From assembly GCA_004556565.1 (NCBI GenBank), contig SFGN01000094.1, forward strand, positions 1-7,111: 7,111 bases of DNA, given 5' to 3'. Position 1 is the stretch's first letter. The number at the start of each line of letters is the position of its first letter. Source of the stretch: Lachnospiraceae bacterium (GTDB taxonomy: Bacteria > Bacillota_A > Clostridia > Lachnospirales > Lachnospiraceae). Under the pieces are notes generated by a model. The model was not told the origin of the DNA and did no database searches. It saw only the letters and a program-made list of their open reading frames with translations. The position numbers and the translations under genes are program-made. Shown in pieces: positions 1 through 6,880 of this stretch.

Positions 1-24
1 TAATCATCACCGAGTAGGATTCCC

Positions 25-54
25 AAAATAAAACAGCCCCGAATTGACGGGGCT
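25..54 (-). terminator. Intrinsic terminator after the acetyltransferase gene
   Basis: On the minus strand a perfect 7-bp stem (AGCCCCG / CGGGGCT, positions 54-48 and 41-35) with a 6-nt loop is followed by GTTTTATTTT, an RNA U-tract at 33-25. It lies about 80 bases past the stop codon of the acetyltransferase gene and would end the three-gene unit. On the plus strand the same hairpin is followed by AATGTTTC, so it is directional. The rest of 1-133 shows no gene. Confidence 0.85.
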
Positions 55-133
55 AATGTTTCACTTATTTTAGGACATTTTCAAAAATGCTTGACACATG
101 TTTCTGCACAGCTTATACACCTGAGCGCTGATG

Positions 134-1273
134 CTACACCACTTCATTTAAAAAGACTTTATTCAGCAACACCAGCTTTTCCAGTTCCTCTGCCAGATGT
201 GGTGTTATCATGACATGATCTTCCATACATATTTCATCCATTGTTTTATATCCAAAAAGATAACTTGTCAATGCTCCGATCGTAAGAACCCCTTCTGAGT
301 TCTCCGTCTCAACAGCCTGTACATGATTATGACTGCTTTTGCCGCCCCTGAGCCTCCAGATCCGGCTGTTTTGCGTAAGGATTGAATCCAGTACGGCAAA
401 AGAACAATCCAGCTCTTCCCCTTCTTTTACATCCATCGCGTCAAACAGGCTTTTAAGGTGAAGAATGCGGAACATAATTACCGGTTTCTTTTCCGTTCTT
501 ACAATATTTTCTCCACATATATTTCCCCCATGAACAGTGACTTCTTCCTGATCTTCACTCTTCATTTTCCAGATGACTTCCTGTAGCCCGCTTTCATATC
601 CTTTCTCGCACAGAGCTTCACGCACTTCCAGACCATTCTCATATCCGTAAGCAAACATTCCTTTTATCATGCCGCTTCCTTCCATCAGCCGGACTCCGCC
701 GCCTTCGCTCTGCTGCTCTATGATCATTGTCTGATAATACTTTTCATCATGTACTGCTGACACCTGATATTTATCTTCACAACTATCCCGAAAAAATTCT
801 GCCATCCGTGCCGCATCAGCAAATTCTGCATTCCTGCCGGATACAGGCATATTTTCACCTGCATGGTTTACCATCCATTGCTGCTGATCATAAACAAACC
901 TGAAATCATACGGGGTATAAATTGCCTCGGCTACAGGCATCAGGAAAGTAAACATCTCTTTCCGGTTATACATGTCCTGCATTGATTTCACAAGAAGACT
1001 TCTCATAAACCCCTTTCCCCGATATGAGGATTCTGTAGAGACTGCAACGATATAATGCCCGGTAAATTGACTTCTCCCCGCCCGAATCAGATATGGGTTA
1101 AGATGAAGCATAGAACGAATCTCATTCCCGTCTTCTATAACATAAATTTCATTTTCCCTGGCTTTAATAAAATAATAATAATCAAGAAATGCTTTTGTAT
1201 CTTCTGTAAAAATATCCTGCCACAGCTTCCTTGTCCTGCCATGCTCCGAGCCATCAAGCTTTCTTAGTTTCAT
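134..1273 (-). CDS. Eis-like GNAT-family N-acetyltransferase with C-terminal SCP2-like domain
   Basis: This 379-residue protein is predicted to move an acetyl group from acetyl-CoA to an amine; the substrate is unknown. Residues about 1-130 form a GNAT domain. Its acetyl-CoA loop is seen in the strand IVAVS (75-79) followed by YRGKGFM (84-90), which fits the RxxGxL/M pattern of Eis relatives. Residues 194-221 look like a second GNAT-type half, and about 265-379 match the SCP2-like third domain of Eis proteins. The length also fits that family (about 380-420). Y119, in EAIYTPY, may correspond to the general-acid Tyr126 of mycobacterial Eis, and the family uses the C-terminal carboxylate as base; both points are inferred by analogy. 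The start is supported by GAAGG (1286-1282), 8 nt before ATG. It is the last gene of the unit, 68 bp after ispF with no terminator between. It is cytoplasmic, with no signal peptide. Mycobacterial Eis modifies aminoglycosides, but nothing here shows that this protein does. Confidence 0.85.
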   Translation of the reverse strand: MKLRKLDGSEHGRTRKLWQDIFTEDTKAFLDYYYFIKARENEIYVIEDGNEIRSMLHLNPYLIRAGRSQFTGHYIVAVSTESSYRGKGFMRSLLVKSMQDMYNRKEMFTFLMPVAEAIYTPYDFRFVYDQQQWMVNHAGENMPVSGRNAEFADAARMAEFFRDSCEDKYQVSAVHDEKYYQTMIIEQQSEGGGVRLMEGSGMIKGMFAYGYENGLEVREALCEKGYESGLQEVIWKMKSEDQEEVTVHGGNICGENIVRTEKKPVIMFRILHLKSLFDAMDVKEGEELDCSFAVLDSILTQNSRIWRLRGGKSSHNHVQAVETENSEGVLTIGALTSYLFGYKTMDEICMEDHVMITPHLAEELEKLVLLNKVFLNEVV

Positions 1274-1341
1274 AATACTTACCTTCTTCCGCCTGGTTAT
1301 TACTTACATCCTGCATTTCCTGTTTTTATCCTGTATTACAT

Positions 1342-1890
1342 TTACTGCAGTTTCGGACATCCGGTACACCGGGAACAGCCTTCTGTCTGCGGTGTCACAT
1401 CATAACTGCTGTAATTTGTCAGCTTTTCCAGGAGGCAGACTGCCTGAGAAGAGATTCCTTCCCCGCTGCCTGTGAATCCCAGCCCTTCCTCTGTAGTTGC
1501 TTTCACATTAACCTGTTCAACAGATACCCCTAAAGCATCTGCTATATTCTGACGCATCTCATCAATATACGGTCGCATTTTAGGACGCTGTGCAATAATC
1601 GTCGCATCAACATTTTCAACCACAAATCCATTGTCCTCCAGAAGCTGTGATACATGCTCCAAAAGCCGGACACTGGAAATACCTTTATATTTCGGGTCCG
1701 TATCAGGGAAATGAAGGCCGATGTCACCTAACGCCGCCGCACCAACCAGCGCATCCATGATTGCATGAATCAGCACATCTGCATCTGAATGCCCAAGCAG
1801 TCCCTTTTCGTAAGGAATACGGACACCGCCAAGAATCAAGTCCCTTCCTTCTGTTAATTTATGAACATCATATCCTATTCCCACACGCAT
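1342..1890 (-). CDS. ispF: 2-C-methyl-D-erythritol 2,4-cyclodiphosphate synthase (IspF) with Cys-rich C-terminal tail
   Basis: IspF converts 4-diphosphocytidyl-2-C-methyl-D-erythritol 2-phosphate to the 2,4-cyclodiphosphate and CMP, in the MEP route to isoprenoids, as a cytoplasmic homotrimer. The protein opens with the family signature MRVGIGYDVH. The divalent-metal ligands D8, H10 and H42 (in GHSDADVLIH) are present, as are the D56 region (ALGDIGLHFPDTD, 53-65) and the late motif KATTEEGLGFTGSGEG (130-145). Bacterial IspF proteins usually end near residue 155-160. This one runs to 182, with a tail carrying C172, C175 and C178 in a CxxCxxC arrangement followed by PKLQ. The tail is in frame with no sign of a frameshift, and its function is unknown. 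The ATG lies 6 bp after the stop of the upstream membrane-protein gene, whose last codons hold the AGGAGG ribosome binding site, which suggests coupled translation. No ispD lies next to it, although the two are adjacent or fused in many bacteria. Confidence 0.97.
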   Translation of the reverse strand: MRVGIGYDVHKLTEGRDLILGGVRIPYEKGLLGHSDADVLIHAIMDALVGAAALGDIGLHFPDTDPKYKGISSVRLLEHVSQLLEDNGFVVENVDATIIAQRPKMRPYIDEMRQNIADALGVSVEQVNVKATTEEGLGFTGSGEGISSQAVCLLEKLTNYSSYDVTPQTEGCSRCTGCPKLQ

Positions 1891-1896
1891 TACCGG

Positions 1897-2658
1897 TCAT
1901 ACCTCCTGCTTATCATCTTTCTTGTCTGTCTCTGCCGCAGCCTTATTGCTCTGTCCGTCTGCGTCTCCCTTCTCCGTCGGATGTTTCGACGCACCTTTAC
2001 TTTTCTTCTTTTTATTCTCTTCTTTCTCCACTTTCGCCGCATGTTTTTTCTTGATCTGTTCTCTTTTTTCCGTAAAATCAGAAATATTTTCCAAAGGAAC
2101 CGTTTTCTCAGTGAATTGAGCCGAGTCAGAAGAGTGAAGGCCTGTTATACTGTCTATATCCAAAAATTTTGTTTCCCGACCAATATCTGAAGGCTCTGTT
2201 TTCAGTACAGAATCCGATTTGGCATCCGTCACACTTTCCAAATTTTTCTCCGCCTCAGGCTTCAGAATCCTGTCCTCCATTTTCTCTCCGGCTTTTCCTT
2301 TACCGGTTACAGCAGACTCTTCCGTCCGGCTAAGAGAATGCATAACTACATTATTTCTTCTTTTAGCAGGCACGATTTCCTCTTCCTCGAACTCTGTAGA
2401 AGAATTCTTCTCCTGATCTGGCTCATTCTTTTCCAATGTGTCAAGGTATCCTCTGAAATCCGGTATTTTTATTTTCAATTCCATGCTCACGAAAGCATAC
2501 CATATTCCGGTCAGGATAAAAACGATGGATGCAGCTGCAAGCATTGTTTTATTTGTCGGAGATGTCAATGTAATGTCACGCAACAAACATCCACCGATGA
2601 TAATCAGATAAATTCCTGCAAGTATTTTTAATATCTTAACCACTTTTTTCTTATTCAT
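1897..2658 (-). CDS. Unrecognised membrane protein with two N-terminal hydrophobic segments and a long charged tail
   Basis: I do not recognise this 253-residue protein. The start is MNKKK, and GGAG (2670-2667) sits 8 nt before the ATG. Two hydrophobic segments are visible, about residues 9-26 and 39-58, joined by a short polar loop. The lysines before the first suggest N-in topology, leaving the rest in the cytoplasm. Residues about 65-253 are hydrophilic, low in complexity and probably disordered: an acidic patch near 89-94 (EFEEEE) and a very Lys/Glu-rich end (196-253) that may form a short helix or coiled coil near KREQIKKKHAAKVEKEENKK. The end of segment one (IIGGC, C24) fits a lipobox pattern, but the hydrophobic run continues past the Cys, so a plain membrane helix is as likely. 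The gene is first in the unit, follows the tRNA terminator, and lies 6 bp before ispF. The junction suggests co-expression with IspF but does not prove a shared function. Confidence 0.75.
   Translation of the reverse strand: MNKKKVVKILKILAGIYLIIIGGCLLRDITLTSPTNKTMLAAASIVFILTGIWYAFVSMELKIKIPDFRGYLDTLEKNEPDQEKNSSTEFEEEEIVPAKRRNNVVMHSLSRTEESAVTGKGKAGEKMEDRILKPEAEKNLESVTDAKSDSVLKTEPSDIGRETKFLDIDSITGLHSSDSAQFTEKTVPLENISDFTEKREQIKKKHAAKVEKEENKKKKSKGASKHPTEKGDADGQSNKAAAETDKKDDKQEV
1902..1907 (-). promoter_or_regulatory. ispF ribosome binding site inside the upstream gene
   Basis: AGGAGG is formed by the last sense codons (CAG GAG GTA) of the membrane-protein gene, 11 nt before the ispF ATG at 1890. 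The spacing is slightly long, but the match is full. It supports translational coupling of the two genes and confirms the ispF start. Confidence 0.75.
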
Positions 2659-2678
2659 AGGTAAAACTCCATCTTTAT

Positions 2679-2707
2679 ATTATAAGATAAACCATAACGC
2701 AGAATAA
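2679..2707 (-). promoter_or_regulatory. Candidate promoter of the membrane protein-ispF-acetyltransferase unit
   Basis: A perfect -10 hexamer TATAAT (2684-2679) lies just past the tRNA terminator and 20 nt before the ATG. The matching -35 position (TTATTC, 2707-2702, 17-bp spacing) is poor. The start would fall near 2672, leaving a 5' leader of only about 14 nt that still includes the GGAG ribosome binding site. Its position between a terminator and a gene is the best argument for it. Confidence 0.4.
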
Positions 2708-2728
2708 ACAAAACATTTCTATTCTATC

Positions 2729-2757
2729 AAAAAAACAGGGACATTATTTTGTCCCTG
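2729..2757 (-). terminator. Intrinsic terminator of the tRNA unit
   Basis: On the minus strand CAGGGACA and TGTCCCTG form a perfect 8-bp stem (2757-2750 with 2743-2736) with a 6-nt loop, followed at once by seven T (2735-2729). It begins 8 nt after the end of tRNA-Met. It should end the tRNA transcript and any read-through from purL, and it insulates the downstream unit. Confidence 0.93.
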
Positions 2758-2765
2758 CCCTTTAG

Positions 2766-2839
2766 TAGCGGAAACTGGACTTGAACCAGCGACACCACGG
2801 GTATGAACCGTGTGCTCTAGCCAGCTGAGCTATTCCGCC
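2766..2839 (-). tRNA. tRNA-Met (anticodon CAT), elongator type
   Basis: Read on the minus strand, the 74-nt sequence folds as a full cloverleaf. The 7-bp acceptor stem is GGCGGAA / TTCCGCT with a terminal G-U pair, the D arm is AGCTCAGCTGGCTAGAGC, the anticodon stem is CACGG / CCGTG, and the T loop is TTCAAGT. The loop TTCATAC puts CAT at 2805-2803. The anticodon stem lacks the three G-C pairs of an initiator, and there is no mismatch of the initiator type at the acceptor end. The loop is TTCATAC rather than the CTCATAA usual in lysidine-modified tRNA-Ile, so elongator Met is the best call. The 3' CCA is not encoded (CTAAAG follows) and must be added after transcription. Confidence 0.95.
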
Positions 2840-2857
2840 ATATTAATTTGAAATGTA

Positions 2858-2930
2858 TGGGGCCTACAGGGCTCGAACCTGTGACCCTCTGCTTGTAAGG
2901 CAGATGCTCTCCCAGCTGAGCTAAGACCCC
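2858..2930 (-). tRNA. tRNA-Val (anticodon TAC)
   Basis: On the minus strand, 73 nt fold into a cloverleaf: acceptor GGGGTCT / AGGCCCC with one T-G pair, D arm GCTCAGCTGGGAGAGC, anticodon stem TCTGC / GCAGA with loop CTTACAA, and T arm ACAGG / CCTGT with loop TTCGAGC. The anticodon TAC is at 2897-2895 and reads GUA and related Val codons. The discriminator base is A and no CCA is encoded. It is the first tRNA in the unit, 18 nt before tRNA-Met. Confidence 0.96.
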
Positions 2931-2940
2931 ATATTTTCTT

Positions 2941-2971
2941 GAGCGGGTCGAGTTATTTCCTCAACCCGCTC
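2941..2971 (-). other. 12-bp hairpin at the 5' end of the tRNA precursor
   Basis: The arms 2971-2960 and 2952-2941 pair over 12 bp with a 7-nt loop. Position 2963/2949 pairs as U-G in minus-strand RNA but is a C-A mismatch in plus-strand RNA, so the structure favours the tRNA transcript. No U-tract follows on the minus strand (AAGAAAATAT), so it is not a standard terminator. The predicted transcription start (about 2969-2971) lies at the base of the stem, and the hairpin ends 10 nt before the mature 5' end of tRNA-Val. It may protect the RNA 5' end or affect leader processing; that role is inferred. Confidence 0.75.
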
Positions 2972-2975
2972 TGTT

Positions 2976-3005
2976 ATTATACTATCATAATCACAGGAAT
3001 GTCAA
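2976..3005 (-). promoter_or_regulatory. Near-consensus promoter of the tRNA unit
   Basis: On the minus strand TTGACA (3005-3000) and TATAAT (2981-2976) are both perfect hexamers, separated by 18 bp. They are preceded by an A/T-rich stretch (3006-3040) that could act as an UP-like element. Strong housekeeping-sigma promoters of this kind are expected for stable RNA genes. The start is predicted near 2969-2971. Confidence 0.9.
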
Positions 3006-3023
3006 CATATTTTTTGTTTTTTA

Positions 3024-3080
3024 TTAAACTTTTTTAATAATTCCCACAATTCCACAAAACATACATCCGATCGGACTCAT
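3024..3080 (-). other. Possible 18-codon reading frame after purL, doubtful
   Basis: From the ATG at 3080 the frame reads MSPIGCMFCGIVGIIKKV and then stop. The nearest purine-rich site, AGGA (3087-3084), is only 3 nt from the ATG, which is too close to be efficient. The internal CGIVGI resembles the N-terminus of class II (Ntn-type) glutamine amidotransferases such as PurF, GlmS or AsnB. It could be a stub of a lost gene, a leader-type small peptide, or chance. Nothing in the sequence establishes expression. Confidence 0.15.
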
Positions 3081-3093
3081 TTTTCCTGATATC

Positions 3094-6000
3094 TTATTTG
3101 AAATATTTTACTCCGGACTCAAAAATTTTAAGATCCTGCTCTCCATAAATATTAATTGCGACTGAATCGTCGCGGCGTTCTGAATGCGCCATCTTTCCAA
3201 GCACTCTTCCGTCCGGGCTTGTGATACCCTCTATTGCACGGTAAGAACCATTTACATTCCATTCTTCATCCATGCTGATTCTTCCCTGAGGGTCACAGTA
3301 CTGCGTTGCAACCTGACCATTTGCGAATAATTTATCCAGCCATTCATCACTTGCTACAAATCTGCCTTCTCCGTGTGATGCCGGATTTGTATAAACTCCG
3401 CCAAGCTGTGCTTCCTGAAGCCACGGAGATTTGTTAGTTACAACCTTTGTATAAACCATCTTTGAGACATGACGTCCGATTGTATTATACGTCAATGTCG
3501 GTGAGTCTTCGGTTTGTCCCTGGATTGTCCCGTACGGCACAAGTCCAAGCTTAATCAGTGCCTGGAATCCGTTACAGATCCCCAGCGCCAGTCCGTCACG
3601 CTCCTTAAGAAGCTTTTCCACCGCTTCTTTTATCTTCGCATTCTGGAAAGCTGTGGCAAAGAATTTTGCAGAACCGTCCGGTTCGTCACCGGCACTGAAT
3701 CCGCCCGGGAACATTATCATTTGTGCCTGAGAGATTGCTTTTTCAAATTCTTCCACAGATTCCCTGATTCCTGATGCATCCAGATTCTTAAATACTTTCG
3801 TAATGACTTTCGCACCTGCTCGTTCAAAAGCTTTACGGCTGTCATACTCACAGTTCGTGCCCGGGAATACCGGGATAAATACGGTAGGCTGAGCAATCTT
3901 ATGGCTGCAGATATGGACATCCGATGTACGGAACAGTTTTTCTTCGACAGGCTCTTTACTGTCTGTGGAAGACTTCGTTGCAAACACCTTTTCGAGCGGT
4001 GCTGTCCAGGCTTCAATTGCCTCTTCCATTCCGATTTCCATATTTCCGTAAGTAATGCTCTGTAATCCTGTCACTTCACCGATAAGTGTATAAGTTATGG
4101 AAAGTTCTCCCACTTTATCTGCCGGAACTTCTGCAATCAGATCGCCGAATGCCGGTGCGAATGCATCTCTCGGGTCAAGATTATGCTCCAGTTTTACACC
4201 CAGCCTGTTGCCAAATGCCATCTTGCTTACCGCAGCCGCAATACCGTGACGGTCTAATGCGTAAGCAGATACGATTTTTCCGCTGTGTATATCATCTGTA
4301 AATTTTCCATACTGATCCATCAGCTGCTCATAGACAGGCAAATCATAGGAATCTTTCTCAATCCGCATCCATACCAGTTTATTACCGGCTTTCTTAAGCT
4401 CCGGCGTGATAATATCTTTTTCGACAGCCATATCAACTGCGAAGGAAACAAGTGTCGGCGGAACATCTATATCCTGGAATGTTCCGGACATACTGTCTTT
4501 TCCGCCGATGGACGGAAGTCCGAATCCCATTTGTGCGGAATATGCACCGAGCAGAGCGGCAAACGGCTGACTCCAACGCTTCGGATCTTCTGTCATGCGG
4601 CGGAAGTATTCCTGGAAAGTGAAACGGATCTTACTGTAATCACCACCGGCTGCAACGATTTTTGCAACAGATTCCACAACCGCATATACTGCTCCATGAT
4701 AAGGACTCCAGCTTGACAGGTACGGATCGAATCCAAAGCTCATCATGGATACACTGTCGGTATGTCCTTTCATAACCGGGACTTTTGCTACCATAGCCTG
4801 TGTCTCTGTCATCTGATACATACCGCCATGCGGCATGAAGACGGATCCTGCGCCGATTGAGCCGTCAAACATCTCTACAAGGCCTTTCTGTGAGCAGACA
4901 TTCAGGTCTCTCAGCGTATTCAGCCATTTTTCCCTTACATCGCCCACTTCTTTTCTTACAAACAAGGAATCCTTTGCAGACGGAATTTCCACTTCTACAT
5001 CAGTCTCCTGATGTGCACCGTTTGTATCGAGGAATGCACGGGAAATATTTACGATTTCCTTTCCTCTCCATACAAGCACAAGGCGCGGCGACTCTGTCAC
5101 AACAGCAACCTCTGTTGCTTCCAGATTTTCTTCTTTTGCATATGCCATAAACTGTGAAACATCTTTCGGGTCAACAACAACTGCCATACGCTCCTGGGAC
5201 TCGGAAATTGCAATTTCAGTCCCATCGAGGCCAGCATATTTCTTCGGAACTTTATCAAGATCCACCCTCAGTCCCGGAGCAAGCTCCCCGATCGCAACAG
5301 ATACGCCGCCGGCACCAAAATCATTACATTTTTTAATCAGCCTGCTTACTTCCTCTCTGCGGAACAGACGCTGGATTTTTCTTTCTGTCGGTGGATTTCC
5401 CTTCTGAACTTCCGCGCCGCAGGTTTCAATCGATTCTTCCGTATGGACCTTAGAAGACCCGGTCGCACCGCCGCAGCCGTCACGTCCGGTACGGCCGCCG
5501 AGAAGGATTATGATGTCGCCCGGATCGGAATTCTCACGGATGACCGCCCGCCTCGGCGCTGCTCCGAGGACTGCTCCGATCTCCATACGTTTCGCCACAT
5601 AATCCGGATGATAAATTTCCTTAACCGTTCCGGTCGCAAGGCCGATCTGGTTTCCATAAGAGCTGTATCCTTTTGCAGCCCCGCGCACCAGTTTCTTCTG
5701 AGGAAGCTTTCCTTTAAGTGTATCCTTTACAGATACGGTCGGGTCCGCGGCGCCTGTTACGCGCATCGCCTGATAAACATAAGTACGTCCTGACAACGGA
5801 TCACGGATCGCACCTCCAAGACAGGTGGCAGCGCCTCCGAACGGTTCGATTTCTGTCGGATGATTATGTGTCTCATTCTTAAAATTAATCAGCCATTCTT
5901 CTTCAATGCCGTCCACCTTGATCGGAACAACAATACTGCAGGCATTGATTTCATCGGACTTTTCCTGATCCTGAAGCTTTCCTTCTTTTTTCAGTTTCCG

Positions 6001-6849
6001 CATTGCCATCAATGCCAGATCCATCAGGCAGATGAATTTATCTTCTCTTCCCGCGAAAATTTCACTGTGAGTATTCAGATAATCCTGATAAGTCTTTTCA
6101 ATCGGTTTACGGTAATCACCGTCCCCGAAAAAGACATTTTTCAGCTCGGTTGAAAATGTCGTATGACGGCAATGGTCAGACCAGTATGTATCAAGAACAC
6201 GGATCTCTGTCATGGAAGGATCTCTGTTTTCTTCACCTTTATAATAATTCTGAATATGCAGGAAGTCTTTAAACGTCATAGCGAGCCCAAGAGAATCATA
6301 TAATGCTTTCAATTCTTCTTCAGGCATATCTTTAAATCCTTCAAAAATCTTTACATCCTCCGGCTCGTCAAATACTGTGACCAGTGTATCCGGCTTTTCC
6401 ATTCCCGTTTCCCTGGAATCGACTGGGTTGATGCAATGATTTTTAATCACCGTAAATTCTTCTTCTGTCACCTGTCCTTCGATGACATAAGTTGTAGCGG
6501 TCTGGACAACAGGCATTTCATCTTCTTTGATGAACTGAATGCACTGTCCGGCAGAATCAGCGCGCTGGTCATACTGTCCCGGAAGGTATTCAACAGAAAA
6601 AACTCTGTCTGTGTCGGTTTTCGGGAAATCTTCTTTATACAGCATATCTACCGGCGGTTCTGCAAACACTCCGCTGCATGCTTTTTCAAAACTCTCGTCC
6701 GAAACATTCTCCACATCATAACGGATCAGCACACGTACCCCTGTTACGCCTGTAATTCCAAGATAATGCCTGATCTCGTGACGGATCTCTTTTGCCTGAA
6801 CGGCAAAATCAGGTTTCTTCTCAACATAGACACGTCTTACATTACTCAT
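3094..6849 (-). CDS. purL: Phosphoribosylformylglycinamidine synthase, single-chain (clade II PurL with fused glutaminase)
   Basis: PurL makes formylglycinamidine ribonucleotide from formylglycinamide ribonucleotide, ATP and glutamine, the fourth step of purine synthesis, in the cytoplasm. At 1251 residues it is the long form, with the work of PurS, PurL and PurQ in one chain. Residues about 1-150 are the PurS-like N-terminal domain. The linker and first synthase half carry DHCRHTTF (225-232), KNETHNHPTEIEPFGG (324-339) and GGRTGRDGCGGATGSSK (451-467). The second half holds SIGGKDSMSGTF (780-791). The class I glutaminase domain runs from about 988, with nucleophile C1092 in GICNGFQ, and H1222 and E1224 in MAHSERR completing the triad. 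All key residues appear intact. The N-terminus and gaps fit the shorter clostridial/Bacteroidetes clade rather than the roughly 1295-residue enterobacterial enzyme. The start is fixed by GAGGAG, 7 nt upstream. No other pur gene is visible in the window, so it may be transcribed alone. Confidence 0.98.
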   Translation of the reverse strand: MSNVRRVYVEKKPDFAVQAKEIRHEIRHYLGITGVTGVRVLIRYDVENVSDESFEKACSGVFAEPPVDMLYKEDFPKTDTDRVFSVEYLPGQYDQRADSAGQCIQFIKEDEMPVVQTATTYVIEGQVTEEEFTVIKNHCINPVDSRETGMEKPDTLVTVFDEPEDVKIFEGFKDMPEEELKALYDSLGLAMTFKDFLHIQNYYKGEENRDPSMTEIRVLDTYWSDHCRHTTFSTELKNVFFGDGDYRKPIEKTYQDYLNTHSEIFAGREDKFICLMDLALMAMRKLKKEGKLQDQEKSDEINACSIVVPIKVDGIEEEWLINFKNETHNHPTEIEPFGGAATCLGGAIRDPLSGRTYVYQAMRVTGAADPTVSVKDTLKGKLPQKKLVRGAAKGYSSYGNQIGLATGTVKEIYHPDYVAKRMEIGAVLGAAPRRAVIRENSDPGDIIILLGGRTGRDGCGGATGSSKVHTEESIETCGAEVQKGNPPTERKIQRLFRREEVSRLIKKCNDFGAGGVSVAIGELAPGLRVDLDKVPKKYAGLDGTEIAISESQERMAVVVDPKDVSQFMAYAKEENLEATEVAVVTESPRLVLVWRGKEIVNISRAFLDTNGAHQETDVEVEIPSAKDSLFVRKEVGDVREKWLNTLRDLNVCSQKGLVEMFDGSIGAGSVFMPHGGMYQMTETQAMVAKVPVMKGHTDSVSMMSFGFDPYLSSWSPYHGAVYAVVESVAKIVAAGGDYSKIRFTFQEYFRRMTEDPKRWSQPFAALLGAYSAQMGFGLPSIGGKDSMSGTFQDIDVPPTLVSFAVDMAVEKDIITPELKKAGNKLVWMRIEKDSYDLPVYEQLMDQYGKFTDDIHSGKIVSAYALDRHGIAAAVSKMAFGNRLGVKLEHNLDPRDAFAPAFGDLIAEVPADKVGELSITYTLIGEVTGLQSITYGNMEIGMEEAIEAWTAPLEKVFATKSSTDSKEPVEEKLFRTSDVHICSHKIAQPTVFIPVFPGTNCEYDSRKAFERAGAKVITKVFKNLDASGIRESVEEFEKAISQAQMIMFPGGFSAGDEPDGSAKFFATAFQNAKIKEAVEKLLKERDGLALGICNGFQALIKLGLVPYGTIQGQTEDSPTLTYNTIGRHVSKMVYTKVVTNKSPWLQEAQLGGVYTNPASHGEGRFVASDEWLDKLFANGQVATQYCDPQGRISMDEEWNVNGSYRAIEGITSPDGRVLGKMAHSERRDDSVAINIYGEQDLKIFESGVKYFK

Positions 6850-6856
6850 CTTTTTT

Positions 6857-6862
6857 CTCCTC
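6857..6862 (-). promoter_or_regulatory. purL ribosome binding site
   Basis: GAGGAG on the minus strand lies 7 nt before the purL ATG at 6849, an ideal spacing that settles the start codon. Confidence 0.85.
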
Positions 6863-6880
6863 GCTTTATATTGTATTTAC

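Noticed and set aside
1861..2190. Plus-strand reading frame of 109 codons opposite the membrane-protein gene
   Set aside because: It is rich in Phe, Ser, Leu and Arg as expected from the complement of a Lys/Glu-rich gene, has no ribosome site, and overlaps a better-supported gene.
2766..2839. CAT-anticodon tRNA considered as initiator tRNA or lysidine-type tRNA-Ile
   Set aside because: It lacks the initiator's three consecutive G-C pairs in the anticodon stem, and its TTCATAC loop fits elongator Met rather than the tRNA-Ile(CAT) loop.
2941..2971. Hairpin considered as the purL terminator
   Set aside because: No U-tract follows on the minus strand, and the strong tRNA promoter lies upstream of it, so it belongs to the tRNA leader.
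3021..3040. AT-only inverted repeat TTATTAAA / TTTAATAA considered as a terminator
   Set aside because: The stem has no G-C pair and is followed by A-rich rather than T-rich sequence on the minus strand.
4285..4716. Plus-strand reading frame of 143 codons opposite purL
   Set aside because: It lies wholly inside the well-conserved purL coding sequence and its translation shows no recognisable domain; it is an antisense shadow.
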